DNA of 64,000 bases from Oscillospiraceae bacterium. GTDB taxonomy: Bacteria; Bacillota; Clostridia; Oscillospirales; Acutalibacteraceae. Both the position numbers and the translations under genes were made by a program. A model generated the notes under the pieces. The model searched no databases, was not told the DNA's origin, and worked only from the letters and a program-made list of their open reading frames with translations. Of this stretch, positions 36,473-45,382 are shown piece by piece. Within the stretch, counting starts at the first letter, position 1, and each line of letters opens with the position of its first letter. Location: contig JAFLUM010000003.1 in assembly GCA_022508805.1 (NCBI GenBank), positions 62,001 to 126,000 on the forward strand, written 5' to 3'.

Positions 36473-36970
36473 TTATTTCACATCAACCATTTTCATTTTT
36501 GAAAATTTCTGACCCCACTTGTTAGCCCAGCTTTCACAGTAGAGCCAATAATATGACACGTTATTTTTCTTTCTGTAACCTTCAAAAAAGTTGCACCATA
36601 TTGCCGAGGGCAGGGCAACAACTATATAGTATATCGGTCCTAAAAGCAGACATTGCCAAGTGTGACCGTATTCGTGAATTCGCGTATTATATGTCCATTT
36701 TTCGCTTTTATGATTGTCCTTCATAAATATGAACAGTCCCAGCGACAGCCCGCCTGAATTCCACGGAAGATATACTATTCTCGAATACCCGAATTTTTGC
36801 CACCGTCTGCCCTTGATTTTAGTACATATAAGAAAGACTGTTCCACCCACAAGGTTCACAGGCAGTCCCCAAGTCCACTGAATAAGATAAAACAAAAAAT
36901 CCTTAAGACTCTTTTTTAATGATTTCTGCTCCATATCGGGAGCAGTTTTTGTAATGTCTATCTCTTTCAT
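36473..36970 (-). CDS. Membrane protein with HEYGH zinc-protease-like motif
   Basis: A 165-residue membrane protein. After a polar N-terminus, hydrophobic segments lie at about 28-50 and 105-125. Between them is RIHEYGHTWQCLLLGP near residue 97, where HEYGH matches the HExxH zinc site of metalloproteases. A third ligand is not obvious; the later WLYCESWANKWGQ contains a Glu and could contribute. Small HEYGH membrane proteins occur in gut bacteria without known function. The gene overlaps the upstream GPH transporter by 4 bases, so it is translationally coupled to it. Confidence 0.7.
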   Translation of the reverse strand: MKEIDITKTAPDMEQKSLKKSLKDFLFYLIQWTWGLPVNLVGGTVFLICTKIKGRRWQKFGYSRIVYLPWNSGGLSLGLFIFMKDNHKSEKWTYNTRIHEYGHTWQCLLLGPIYYIVVALPSAIWCNFFEGYRKKNNVSYYWLYCESWANKWGQKFSKMKMVDVK

Positions 36971-38616
36971 TTGCTTTCCTCCTTAATACTTTCCACAAAA
37001 ATAGTGTAATTACCGTTCTCATCTGTTTCCAACGGATGACTTTCAAGGCTGTCATTTCCCTGACCCAGCCATGTATTCTCATACTTCTGACCCGATATCA
37101 GCTCACAGCGTTTTATCTCTTCCTCTGTAAGAGTTACGCTGCCGTATTTACGCTTGACGGCTATTGCCGCACGGATCATATTATGATCTTCTTTCGTCAT
37201 TTTAAATTTTTTCAAAAGGTATAATGCGATAAGCGCCGCAACTATCGGAATAACCGCAACGCATATACGAACGCCGATTATAGCACTGTCAGTCTGTGTG
37301 AACATCTCTCCCGTGGCATTTTCATATTCCGAAACGCGGTCGCCGGTGATAAGACCGAAATACTGGAGAATAAAGCCGACAAACGCTGCCATAACACCGC
37401 TTATACTCTTTTTTATAAGCGTGCTGAAGGTGGCAATAACGCCCTCTCTGCGGCGACCCGTTATAAGCTCATCAACATCCGTCAAATCGGGGAAGACGTT
37501 TGTTGAAACAAAGCCCAAACCTGACATGCCGAAGGGATAAAGTATCATACTCAGCATCATAAGTATGAACCATAAAGCCGAGAATTTTCCGTTACCCGAC
37601 TGCATTATCAAGCCTATTGCAAGACCCGCCACCATCAGCGGAGTGACAATATTTCCGCATTTCTTTTTGCCGTATTTCATCGTCAGAGCATAATTCAGCG
37701 GAAATGCGCCTGCTTCTGCAACTCCCGCGACTGCGGTGAAAAGAGCGTAGCTGCGGTATTGATTTGCAAGGTATTTTATGTAGTAGACTCTTGAATTTGC
37801 ATAAAATCCCGTTGAAAACTGATACGCAAGACTCATAATAAAATACTGCCTGAATGACCTGTTTTTGAAAACAAGTGCGTATTCTCTCAAAACATATTTT
37901 ATGTCCAGCGGCTCAACGTTATCATCCAACGAGCTTCTTTCCCGCGTGTTTTTGTATGTTAAGAATACTGCCGTACTGAAGAAAATCGAAAGAACGATTC
38001 CAATTACAAGAAAAGGCGCTTTTGACTGCGAAGTAATGTCGTCGTTTGAACCGAAAATCATAAGCACCGCCACGGCTAAAAGATACGCAGGCACCATTCC
38101 CGCCGAGTTGAAAAGGTAACCGACCGAGTTGTACTGAGTGCGAAGATTATATTCGGGCGCAAGCTCAGGGAGCATCGCCGTATGCGGAACGCCTATAACC
38201 GTATATGCGGTTTTATAAAGCATATATACGATTATGTAATATGTCATTGCAAGGGTAGAATTGTCTTTACCGCTTATTCCGAATGAGTTCCACAGAAGAG
38301 AGTAAGAAATCAGCAAAAGGGGAATACCCCAAAGCAGATACCGCCTGTGCTTACCTGTACGCGAACGTGTACGGTCTGTAATGATTCCCATCACAGGGTC
38401 GGTCACGGCATCCCAAAGGGTGGCTATCATCACGACTATTCCCGCTTGTGACAGGGATAAATTTACAACGTTGGTTAAATAGATAGTGAAATACAGACCT
38501 ATTATGTATCCTGCTCCGCCCATAAATATATTGGCATAACTGTAATTAATCATCGGTAAAACGGTGGTTTTAAAATCGCCCTGTACACCGATAGCCTTTT
38601 TAATTTTTTCTCCCAT
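36967..38616 (-). CDS. GPH-family MFS sugar:cation symporter
   Basis: A 549-residue 12-helix transporter of the glycoside-pentoside-hexuronide family. Family-like segments are WDAVTDPVMGIITDRTRSRTGKHRRYLLWG near residue 90 (the D..DP..G...D cation-site region and following basic loop) and SPNT-type loops later. A C-terminal cytosolic stretch (about 470-549) is hydrophilic. The start is ATG 38616 behind GGGAGTG. It is coupled by a 4-base overlap to the HEYGH protein. The substrate is unknown, probably a sugar or oligosaccharide. Confidence 0.88.
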   Translation of the reverse strand: MGEKIKKAIGVQGDFKTTVLPMINYSYANIFMGGAGYIIGLYFTIYLTNVVNLSLSQAGIVVMIATLWDAVTDPVMGIITDRTRSRTGKHRRYLLWGIPLLLISYSLLWNSFGISGKDNSTLAMTYYIIVYMLYKTAYTVIGVPHTAMLPELAPEYNLRTQYNSVGYLFNSAGMVPAYLLAVAVLMIFGSNDDITSQSKAPFLVIGIVLSIFFSTAVFLTYKNTRERSSLDDNVEPLDIKYVLREYALVFKNRSFRQYFIMSLAYQFSTGFYANSRVYYIKYLANQYRSYALFTAVAGVAEAGAFPLNYALTMKYGKKKCGNIVTPLMVAGLAIGLIMQSGNGKFSALWFILMMLSMILYPFGMSGLGFVSTNVFPDLTDVDELITGRRREGVIATFSTLIKKSISGVMAAFVGFILQYFGLITGDRVSEYENATGEMFTQTDSAIIGVRICVAVIPIVAALIALYLLKKFKMTKEDHNMIRAAIAVKRKYGSVTLTEEEIKRCELISGQKYENTWLGQGNDSLESHPLETDENGNYTIFVESIKEESK

Positions 38617-38686
38617 ACAAACACTCCCTTAGATTATTAAATTTTATCACTTTACACCGTCAAAGTCAATGAATATAAATGAATAT

Positions 38687-38716
38687 AAAAGACCGATCGA
38701 AAAACTCCGATCGGTC
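38687..38716 (-). terminator. Terminator after the third GPH transporter
   Basis: On the minus strand, GACCGATCGG-AGTTTTT-CGATCGGTC is followed by TTTTATATTC. Confidence 0.8.
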
Positions 38717-38733
38717 CGTAATTTTATCAGTCT

Positions 38734-40383
38734 TTACTGACTTTCGCCTGTGTCGCTGTCATTAGCATTGCCGTCGTTTAAATTAGCATTCTCTGCTGCA
38801 AGAGTTGCGGCATCGGCGTTCATCTTTCTAACTCTTTCAATACGCTTGACCTCAAGATCTGCAAGCATTTGCTCTTTCATCTTACCGTGAACGTTGAAGA
38901 ACATAAGCGTTATACCGTAAAGGAATCTTGCTATGGCAGGCATTAAGCAGAACACTGCCCAAAAGCCCAACAGCGTGTTGTGGTTGGATTCGGGGATAAT
39001 GTTGCCGAACTCATCCTTGTGAGCAACGTATCCGACAGCGGTGATAACAACACCTGAGAGAAGCTGTGTAACGGAGTTTGCAGCCTTGCCGAAATAGTTC
39101 TGAACCGTCTGAACAAGAGCCTCGTTTCTGACACCCGTTTTCCACTCACTGTAGTCATAAACGTCGCCCTGAAGAACGGCGCCCGCAACGTTCATAAACT
39201 GGTTCGGAATACCGCAGACAGTAAGGCAAAGTGTAAGTACTACCATATTGATAATGGCATTACTGCCGCTCCAGTCAACAAGGAAGCCCTGTCCGTTTTT
39301 GCCGCAGATGCCGATAAGGAATGTGCCTAAGTATGCAGCTCCTGCGAAAAGGCCCGAGACCACTGCAACGTTTCTTGCACCGAAACGGCGAATAAGTCTC
39401 GGAGCGAGGGGGATTGTGATGTAATTGGGAATACCTGTGAAAAGACCGGCTATCGTTCCGTGAAGCAGATCCTTGGAGTTGTGCATCCAATAAAAGCTTT
39501 CGGAGGCAGCGCCGACTGATTTAAAACCGTTGAAGAAGCCTGAAAGAACGAGCACGAACATGGGTCTGTTTTTGAAAACGTTTTTAAACGACTCAATAAC
39601 GCCGACCTCTTGCATCTGTTCGCGAGATGCCAACGGAACGCGCTCACGCATGGTAAAGAAGCCGTAAAAGGCGGTTACAGCGGCAATTACGGATATAACT
39701 GCGGCAAAGCCCGTGTAGACATCCTGCATACCGATGGCATTCTTAGACCATTTCGGAAGCTGGGAAACAAAAACCGTGGCGATCGAGGGAAGGAAAGTGC
39801 CGAACAGCTCCATAAATTTGGTGGTGGCGATAAGGCTGTCTCTTTCGTTAGTGTTCGGGGTGATGTTGTAAAGCATAATGCCCCATGCGCCGAAATAAGA
39901 CATACCCAAGTTATAGACAAATATCGCTGTAACAACCCACACGACCTTTTGCCACTCGGAAACGAGGAAGAGGGGGGCTGTGAACAGCATCATATTGGCA
40001 ACTGCCCAGAAAGGCGTCGGGAGAATAAGCCACGGGCGAAGTCTGCCCCATCTCGTTCTTGTACGGTCGATTATAAGACCTGATATCGAGTCGTCCACGG
40101 CATCGTAGATCGATTCAATAAACATTATAATACCGTATGTACTGCCCGACATTCCCAAAAAGCTGATAACGAAGAACTGACGGAAAGAGTTAACATATTG
40201 GCTCAGGTTTTTCTGACCGAAGGAGGTCAAAAGAAAGCCGAACATTTCACGGGGACGAAGATATCTTCTGTTTGAAGAAGATCCCTTCACCTCGGATTCA
40301 ACCGCTTCCGTATTCACTTCTTCGACGGTGGTTACATTTGTTTCTTCCACTGTTGAATCACGCCTTACATAATAATTTTGCAA
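38734..40383 (-). CDS. GPH-family MFS sugar:cation symporter
   Basis: A second GPH transporter in this block, up to 549 residues. An acidic Thr/Glu-rich N-terminal extension (about 1-35) precedes the 12-helix core; IYDAVDDSISGLIIDRTRTRWGRLRPWL near residue 95 carries the family's cation-site Asp and RTRT loop. The C-terminus is Asn/Asp/Ala-rich. The start is unclear: the TTG at 40383 lacks a good ribosome site, and a GTG 11 codons later (40350) follows AAGG. It is only distantly similar to its neighbour, so it is not a recent duplicate. The substrate is unknown. Confidence 0.85.
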   Translation of the reverse strand: MQNYYVRRDSTVEETNVTTVEEVNTEAVESEVKGSSSNRRYLRPREMFGFLLTSFGQKNLSQYVNSFRQFFVISFLGMSGSTYGIIMFIESIYDAVDDSISGLIIDRTRTRWGRLRPWLILPTPFWAVANMMLFTAPLFLVSEWQKVVWVVTAIFVYNLGMSYFGAWGIMLYNITPNTNERDSLIATTKFMELFGTFLPSIATVFVSQLPKWSKNAIGMQDVYTGFAAVISVIAAVTAFYGFFTMRERVPLASREQMQEVGVIESFKNVFKNRPMFVLVLSGFFNGFKSVGAASESFYWMHNSKDLLHGTIAGLFTGIPNYITIPLAPRLIRRFGARNVAVVSGLFAGAAYLGTFLIGICGKNGQGFLVDWSGSNAIINMVVLTLCLTVCGIPNQFMNVAGAVLQGDVYDYSEWKTGVRNEALVQTVQNYFGKAANSVTQLLSGVVITAVGYVAHKDEFGNIIPESNHNTLLGFWAVFCLMPAIARFLYGITLMFFNVHGKMKEQMLADLEVKRIERVRKMNADAATLAAENANLNDGNANDSDTGESQ

Positions 40384-40503
40384 ATTTAAAAAATAACAAC
40401 TCTAATATATCATATTTACAAAAAATAATCAACAAAAAATCCTAATTTTTTATGATATTCTATGTACATTTTATACCTAAATGCATTTTTGCAGGTGAAA
40501 AGG

Positions 40504-40950
40504 TTATTTAAAGCTTTGTGAAAAGGTAACGGCAAGACGGTCACACCGCTCGTTTTCGGGGTGTCCGTCGTGCCCCTTGACCCAAACGAATTCACAGTCG
40601 TGTAAGGCAAGAAGGTCTAACAGCCTTTCCCACAAATCGGGATTTAAAGCAGGCTTTTTATCCGCCTTTTTCCAGCCGTTTTTGCGCCAAGAAGCAGCCC
40701 AACCCTTGGTTATCCCGTCAACAACGTATTTCGAATCGGAATAAATCTTTACCTTACAACGCCTGTTAAGTGCCTCAAGACCGTTTATCACCGCAAGCAG
40801 CTCCATACGGTTGTTGGTGGTTTCTTTTTCTCCGCCGGAAAGCTCTTTTTCAGTACCGCAGGACCGTAAAATCGTTCCCCAACCGCCCGGCCCCGGATTT
40901 CCCGAGCACGCACCGTCCGTAAATATTTCAACAAAAGTTAAATTTTTCAT
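40504..40950 (-). CDS. rnhA: Ribonuclease HI
   Basis: A 148-residue RNase HI that cleaves RNA in RNA:DNA hybrids, such as R-loops and primers. Catalytic residues are Asp12 ([17 protein letters not shown]), Glu50 (NNRMELLAV), Asp72 ([12 protein letters not shown]) and Asp137 (NERCDRLA). The [15 protein letters not shown] loop with its His is intact. The length is normal. No hybrid-binding domain is present. Confidence 0.97.
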   Translation of the reverse strand: MKNLTFVEIFTDGACSGNPGPGGWGTILRSCGTEKELSGGEKETTNNRMELLAVINGLEALNRRCKVKIYSDSKYVVDGITKGWAASWRKNGWKKADKKPALNPDLWERLLDLLALHDCEFVWVKGHDGHPENERCDRLAVTFSQSFK

Positions 40951-41045
40951 AAAACCCTCTGAATAATTCGTTTTCTATGTTATCAAACTAATTTTATCAC
41001 TTATTGTGTATTTGCACAACAAAAATTTTGAACGGGGGATTTTTT

Positions 41046-43355
41046 ATGAAGGCGGTTATAATGGCAGGCGGACAGGGAACAAGGCTCAAACCCCTTACCT
41101 GTACCGCGCCGAAGCCGATGATGACGTTGCTGGGTAAGCCCGTCATCGACTACACTCTTGATCTTTTAGAGGAAAACGGTTTTACTGAGGCGTATATAAC
41201 GCTTAAATATTTAGGGGATATGATAAAAAATCATATAATATCGCAAAACCGTAAAATAAAGATAAATTTTGTTACGGAAAACGAATATCTCGGTACTGCC
41301 GGCGGAGTAAAAAATGCTTTAAAAACCACCGACGAACCGTTCCTTGTCATCAGCGGCGACGCACTCTGCGATTACAGACTTGACCGTATAATGGAATATC
41401 ACAGAGCAAATGACTGCCACGCGACCATAGTTACGGCAAAGGTGGCAGACCCGTCGGAATACGGAGTAGTCTGTGCCGAGCACGACGGCAGAATAAAGGG
41501 CTTTATTGAAAAGCCCAGCTTTACGCAGGCTGTCTCCAATAACGCTAATACGGGAATTTACGTCCTTGGCGGCGAATGTCTTGATATGATACCCAACAAT
41601 ACCGCTTCCGACTTTTCCCGCGATATTTTTCCTCAAATGCTCAAGGGCGATATGCGTGTTTTCTCATATCCTGCCGAGGGCTATTGGTGCGATATCGGTG
41701 ATTTTGATTCCTACCGCCGATGTCAGCACGATATGCTTGACGGCAAGGTGAATATAAAGATCCCCGTGACATATAAAAATATTATCGCCGAGAGCGACAG
41801 TAATATGAAGATATTGCCGCCCTGTCATATCGGTGAAAATGTCACGGTTGGCAGAAATGTTATTATCGGACCGTACACGGTGATTGGTGACGGCTGTAAA
41901 ATAGACGACAACGCAAAGGTTCACGACTGTATAATCGGCAGAGAAAACTATATCGGCAAAACGGCAAAAATGAATTCTGCCATAACGGGCAATAATTGCA
42001 GTTTTCTTAAAAATGTAAGCGCTTTTGAAAACTGCGTGGTAGCTGACCGAGTTAATGTAGGCTCTGATTGTGTGCTTTCATCAGGTGTGCGTATTTGGCC
42101 CAACAGAAATGTGGGCGGAGGATTGACTGTTTCTGAAAATGTAAAATACACCGTATCAAAAAGCAGTCTTTTTAATGAGCACGGCATTAGCGGCACCGGC
42201 GGAGTAGATATGACCGCCGAAAAATGCAGTCTTATAGGCTCAGCGGTGGGAAGCACCTCATACGGCTGTAAGGTGGGCATTGCCTGCGACGGCAAACCCC
42301 TGTCCCGCGCAATGCTTATGTCCCTTGCAGGCGGACTTTTATCAGTGGGCAGTCGCGTATGGGGCTTTGACGACTGCCTGATGCCTGAGCTTTATTTTTA
42401 TACCTCTTACTGCTCATTGGACAGCGGAATTTATGTTTCGTCGGAGGATGAGCGGGTCAGCCTCAGCATTTTCGCACAGGGCGGACTTTCTGTTCCCGCT
42501 ACCGTGCGTCGTGAAATAGAGCGCAGAATAACTGACCGTTCCTTCAGCGTATGCGACCACAAAAGCTGTAAAAACCTTGCCGATATGTCGGGTGTGGGGA
42601 TAATGTATCAGCGGGAGCTTTTAGGGCAGTGCCGAGACGGACTTGAGGGTATGAGCGTGCACCTAAAATCACCGAACGAAAAAATAGCAATGATTTTAAG
42701 TGATGCACTTAACCGTTTAGGCGGAAAAATCGGAGGGAATACCGTTATAACCGTATCGGAAGACGGTCTTTCATTAACAGCCCGTGAAAAGGACGGGGAG
42801 TCGGTAGGAACACAGACGATTCTTGCGATCTGCTGTATGTATGAGGCGAAAACAGGACACGATATTGCCATCCCCTTCGATGCCCCGTCAGTCATTGATG
42901 CCGTTGCCGAAAAATATAATCACCGAGCATACCGATACCTTTCAAATCCGTCGTCAGCGGAAAGCAAAACCGTATCCGAGCTTGCAAAAAAGCAGCTTTG
43001 GGCAAGGGATGCACTGTTTTTGTGCTTTCGCTTACTGGGCGTTATGGCCGCAAGCGGTATGAGTCTTACTGAGCTTAAAGACAGCCTGCCGAAATACAGT
43101 ACGGTCAATAAATCAGCAAAATTTTCGTCACCGTTTTATGAGCTGTATACTGTTTTCGGCGATATTTCTCCATCCTTCGGCACGGGCGGCGAGGGAGTGG
43201 AAATACGCCTCGAAAACGCAAGAGCGGTGATTATTCCGGACTCTGCAGGCGGAGCATTGAAAATAATTTCCGAATCAGTATCCGCCGAGACTGCCGAAAG
43301 CCTTTGCGACGATATTATGAATAGGATAGACGAATATAATTCCCGCAAAGATTGA
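41046..43355 (+). CDS. Sugar nucleotidyltransferase fused to a degenerate phosphohexomutase
   Basis: A 769-residue fusion. Residues 1-235 are a nucleotidyltransferase with the pyrophosphorylase signature MAGGQGTRLKPLTCTAPKPM. Residues of about 245-360 form left-handed beta-helix repeats (GENVTVGRNVIIGPYTVIG). Residues of about 375-769 resemble a phosphoglucomutase/phosphomannomutase fold (VGSTSYGCKVGIACDGKPL). The active-site serine motif (TASHNP in the family) is not visible; the matching place reads SSEDERVSLS, so mutase activity is doubtful. Such fusions are usually annotated as mannose-1-phosphate guanylyltransferase/phosphomannomutase. It probably makes an NDP-sugar for surface polysaccharide. 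ATG 41046 follows CGGGGGA. Confidence 0.8.
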   Translation: MKAVIMAGGQGTRLKPLTCTAPKPMMTLLGKPVIDYTLDLLEENGFTEAYITLKYLGDMIKNHIISQNRKIKINFVTENEYLGTAGGVKNALKTTDEPFLVISGDALCDYRLDRIMEYHRANDCHATIVTAKVADPSEYGVVCAEHDGRIKGFIEKPSFTQAVSNNANTGIYVLGGECLDMIPNNTASDFSRDIFPQMLKGDMRVFSYPAEGYWCDIGDFDSYRRCQHDMLDGKVNIKIPVTYKNIIAESDSNMKILPPCHIGENVTVGRNVIIGPYTVIGDGCKIDDNAKVHDCIIGRENYIGKTAKMNSAITGNNCSFLKNVSAFENCVVADRVNVGSDCVLSSGVRIWPNRNVGGGLTVSENVKYTVSKSSLFNEHGISGTGGVDMTAEKCSLIGSAVGSTSYGCKVGIACDGKPLSRAMLMSLAGGLLSVGSRVWGFDDCLMPELYFYTSYCSLDSGIYVSSEDERVSLSIFAQGGLSVPATVRREIERRITDRSFSVCDHKSCKNLADMSGVGIMYQRELLGQCRDGLEGMSVHLKSPNEKIAMILSDALNRLGGKIGGNTVITVSEDGLSLTAREKDGESVGTQTILAICCMYEAKTGHDIAIPFDAPSVIDAVAEKYNHRAYRYLSNPSSAESKTVSELAKKQLWARDALFLCFRLLGVMAASGMSLTELKDSLPKYSTVNKSAKFSSPFYELYTVFGDISPSFGTGGEGVEIRLENARAVIIPDSAGGALKIISESVSAETAESLCDDIMNRIDEYNSRKD

Positions 43356-43380
43356 CAAAAACGCTAAACGAGAGTAATAT
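43352..43380 (+). promoter_or_regulatory. Promoter of the RNase J-gdpP-rplI-dnaB operon
   Basis: TTGACA (43352-43357) and TAATAT (43375-43380) with a 17-base spacer; it begins within the stop of the previous gene. The leader (about 140 bases) holds one small hairpin, CCTGTCGC/GCGGCAGG near 43460. Confidence 0.7.
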
Positions 43381-43521
43381 ATAACAGTATAATGAGTTAT
43401 TATGGGTATCTGTATGTTATATTGCCCGATACACAATAATAAATATTTATGAACTTTACCTGTCGCGGTCCTGCGGCAGGATACATATCTATATAAGTAA
43501 TGATTTTCAAAGGAGGAAAAT

Positions 43522-45372
43522 ATGGCAAAACAGAATAACGATTTTACCGTGTCCCAAAACGCTGGTAGACGGAACAACTCTGTCCGCGGCAGACAGCAGG
43601 GCGCGGCAAATAAGGGTATGCAGCCGAACACAAACGGCAAATCATACTCTGCTGCTAAAGAAAAGCGTGCAACTGAACAGCCTAAACTCAGGAAAACGGG
43701 CAGAAAGCACGAGGATATAAGCGTTAAAATTGCATTTTTGGGCGGACTTAACGAGGTCGGTAAAAATATGACCCTCTACGAGTGCGGCGAGGATATGATA
43801 CTTGTTGACTGCGGACTTGCGTTCCCCGATCCCGATATGCTTGGCGTTGATCTTGTAATTCCCGATTTTACTTACGTTGAGCAGAATATTGATAAGCTCC
43901 GCGGTATATTTATAACTCACGGTCACGAGGATCATATCGGAGGGCTCCCTTATCTTCTCCAAAAGATAAATATCCCCGTTTACGGAACTAAACTTACAGT
44001 GGGACTTATCGAGGGCAAGCTGTCCGAACACGACCTGCTTCATAAGGTTACGCTTAACATAATAAAACCGAAAGACAAAATAAAGCTCGGCTGCTTTGAG
44101 GTGGAGGCAATACATGTCAACCACTCAATTCCCGATGCACTTGCACTGGCGATAAATACGCCTGCGGGACTTATTTTACAGACGGGCGATTTTAAAATCG
44201 ATACAACTCCCATTGACGGTGACGTTATCGACTTGGCCCGTATTTCACGTCTCGGCGAAAAAGGCATACTCTGCCTCCTTTCCGATTCAACCAACGCCCA
44301 GCGTGCAGGATTTACGCCCAGTGAGCGCACTGTGGGCGAATCGTTTGAAAGACTTTTTGCAAAGGCGGACGGCAAGCGCCTTATCGTTGCCACCTTCGCC
44401 TCAAATATCCACCGTGTCCAGCAGATAATCGATGTGGCAAAATCGGTTGACAGAAAGGTCGCCCTTTCGGGACGCAGCCTTGAAAACGTGGTCAGCACAG
44501 CTTCACAGCTGGGATACCTCAACGTTCCCGACGGGATTTTGGTAAATATAGATTCAATTTCTCGGTATCCCGACGACAAGCTCGTCATCATTACGACAGG
44601 CAGTCAGGGCGAGCCTATGTCGGCGCTTTACAGAATGGCATTTTCCGAGCACCGCCGCGTTGAGATAGGAAGCGGCGATTACGTTATTATTTCCGCAACT
44701 CCCATTCCCGGCAACGAGAAAACCGTCGGCAAGGTCGTTGACGAGCTTTTAAAAAGGGGAGCGGAGGTCGTATATGAAAAAATGTACGACGTTCACGTAT
44801 CAGGTCACGCCTGCCAAGAGGAACTGAAGCTTATGCTCAGTCTTGCAAAGCCTAAATTTTTCATTCCCGTTCACGGTGAGCAAAAGCACCTTAGAAAACA
44901 CGCTCAGCTTGCAGAAAGTATGGGTATAGCTCCCGGCAATATTTTTATTGCCGACAACGGCAGACACATAAGCCTTACTAAGCGGAAAATGACCGTGCTT
45001 GAGGATGTTACCGCAGGCAAGGTGTTCGTTGACGGTTACGGTGTGGGCGACGTGGGCAATGCCGTTATCCGAGAGCGCAAACGCCTTGCGGAGGACGGAC
45101 TGATGATAATCAGCGCCGTCATAGAAAAGGATACGGGAATGCTTGTGGCGGGACCTGACATCGTTTCGCGTGGCTTTGTGTATGTTCGCGATTCCGAACA
45201 GCTTATTGCCGAGGCAAAGCTTGTGGCTCAGATAGTCGTTGACGAATGTGTTCACGAAGGACGCGTGGAATGGGGTACCATACGCAACAGAATGAGGGAC
45301 GACATTTCACGGCTTCTTTATGACAGAACCAAGCGCAGTCCTATGGTTCTTCCGATAATTACCTCTGTTTAG
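43522..45372 (+). CDS. rnj: Ribonuclease J
   Basis: A 616-residue metallo-beta-lactamase/beta-CASP nuclease with endo- and 5' exonuclease activity in RNA turnover and processing. A basic N-terminal extension (about 1-60, Asn/Arg/Lys-rich) precedes the core, IAFLGGLNEVGKNMTLYECG. Zinc ligands are in FITHGHEDHIGGLPYLL, and the beta-CASP motifs include HVSGHACQEELKLML and FFIPVHGEQKHLRKHA. The start follows AAAGGAGG. The next gene is a GdpP-type phosphodiesterase, 10 bases away. Whether it is J1 or J2 cannot be told from sequence alone. Confidence 0.95.
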   Translation: MAKQNNDFTVSQNAGRRNNSVRGRQQGAANKGMQPNTNGKSYSAAKEKRATEQPKLRKTGRKHEDISVKIAFLGGLNEVGKNMTLYECGEDMILVDCGLAFPDPDMLGVDLVIPDFTYVEQNIDKLRGIFITHGHEDHIGGLPYLLQKINIPVYGTKLTVGLIEGKLSEHDLLHKVTLNIIKPKDKIKLGCFEVEAIHVNHSIPDALALAINTPAGLILQTGDFKIDTTPIDGDVIDLARISRLGEKGILCLLSDSTNAQRAGFTPSERTVGESFERLFAKADGKRLIVATFASNIHRVQQIIDVAKSVDRKVALSGRSLENVVSTASQLGYLNVPDGILVNIDSISRYPDDKLVIITTGSQGEPMSALYRMAFSEHRRVEIGSGDYVIISATPIPGNEKTVGKVVDELLKRGAEVVYEKMYDVHVSGHACQEELKLMLSLAKPKFFIPVHGEQKHLRKHAQLAESMGIAPGNIFIADNGRHISLTKRKMTVLEDVTAGKVFVDGYGVGDVGNAVIRERKRLAEDGLMIISAVIEKDTGMLVAGPDIVSRGFVYVRDSEQLIAEAKLVAQIVVDECVHEGRVEWGTIRNRMRDDISRLLYDRTKRSPMVLPIITSV

Positions 45373-45382
45373 GTGGTATTAA

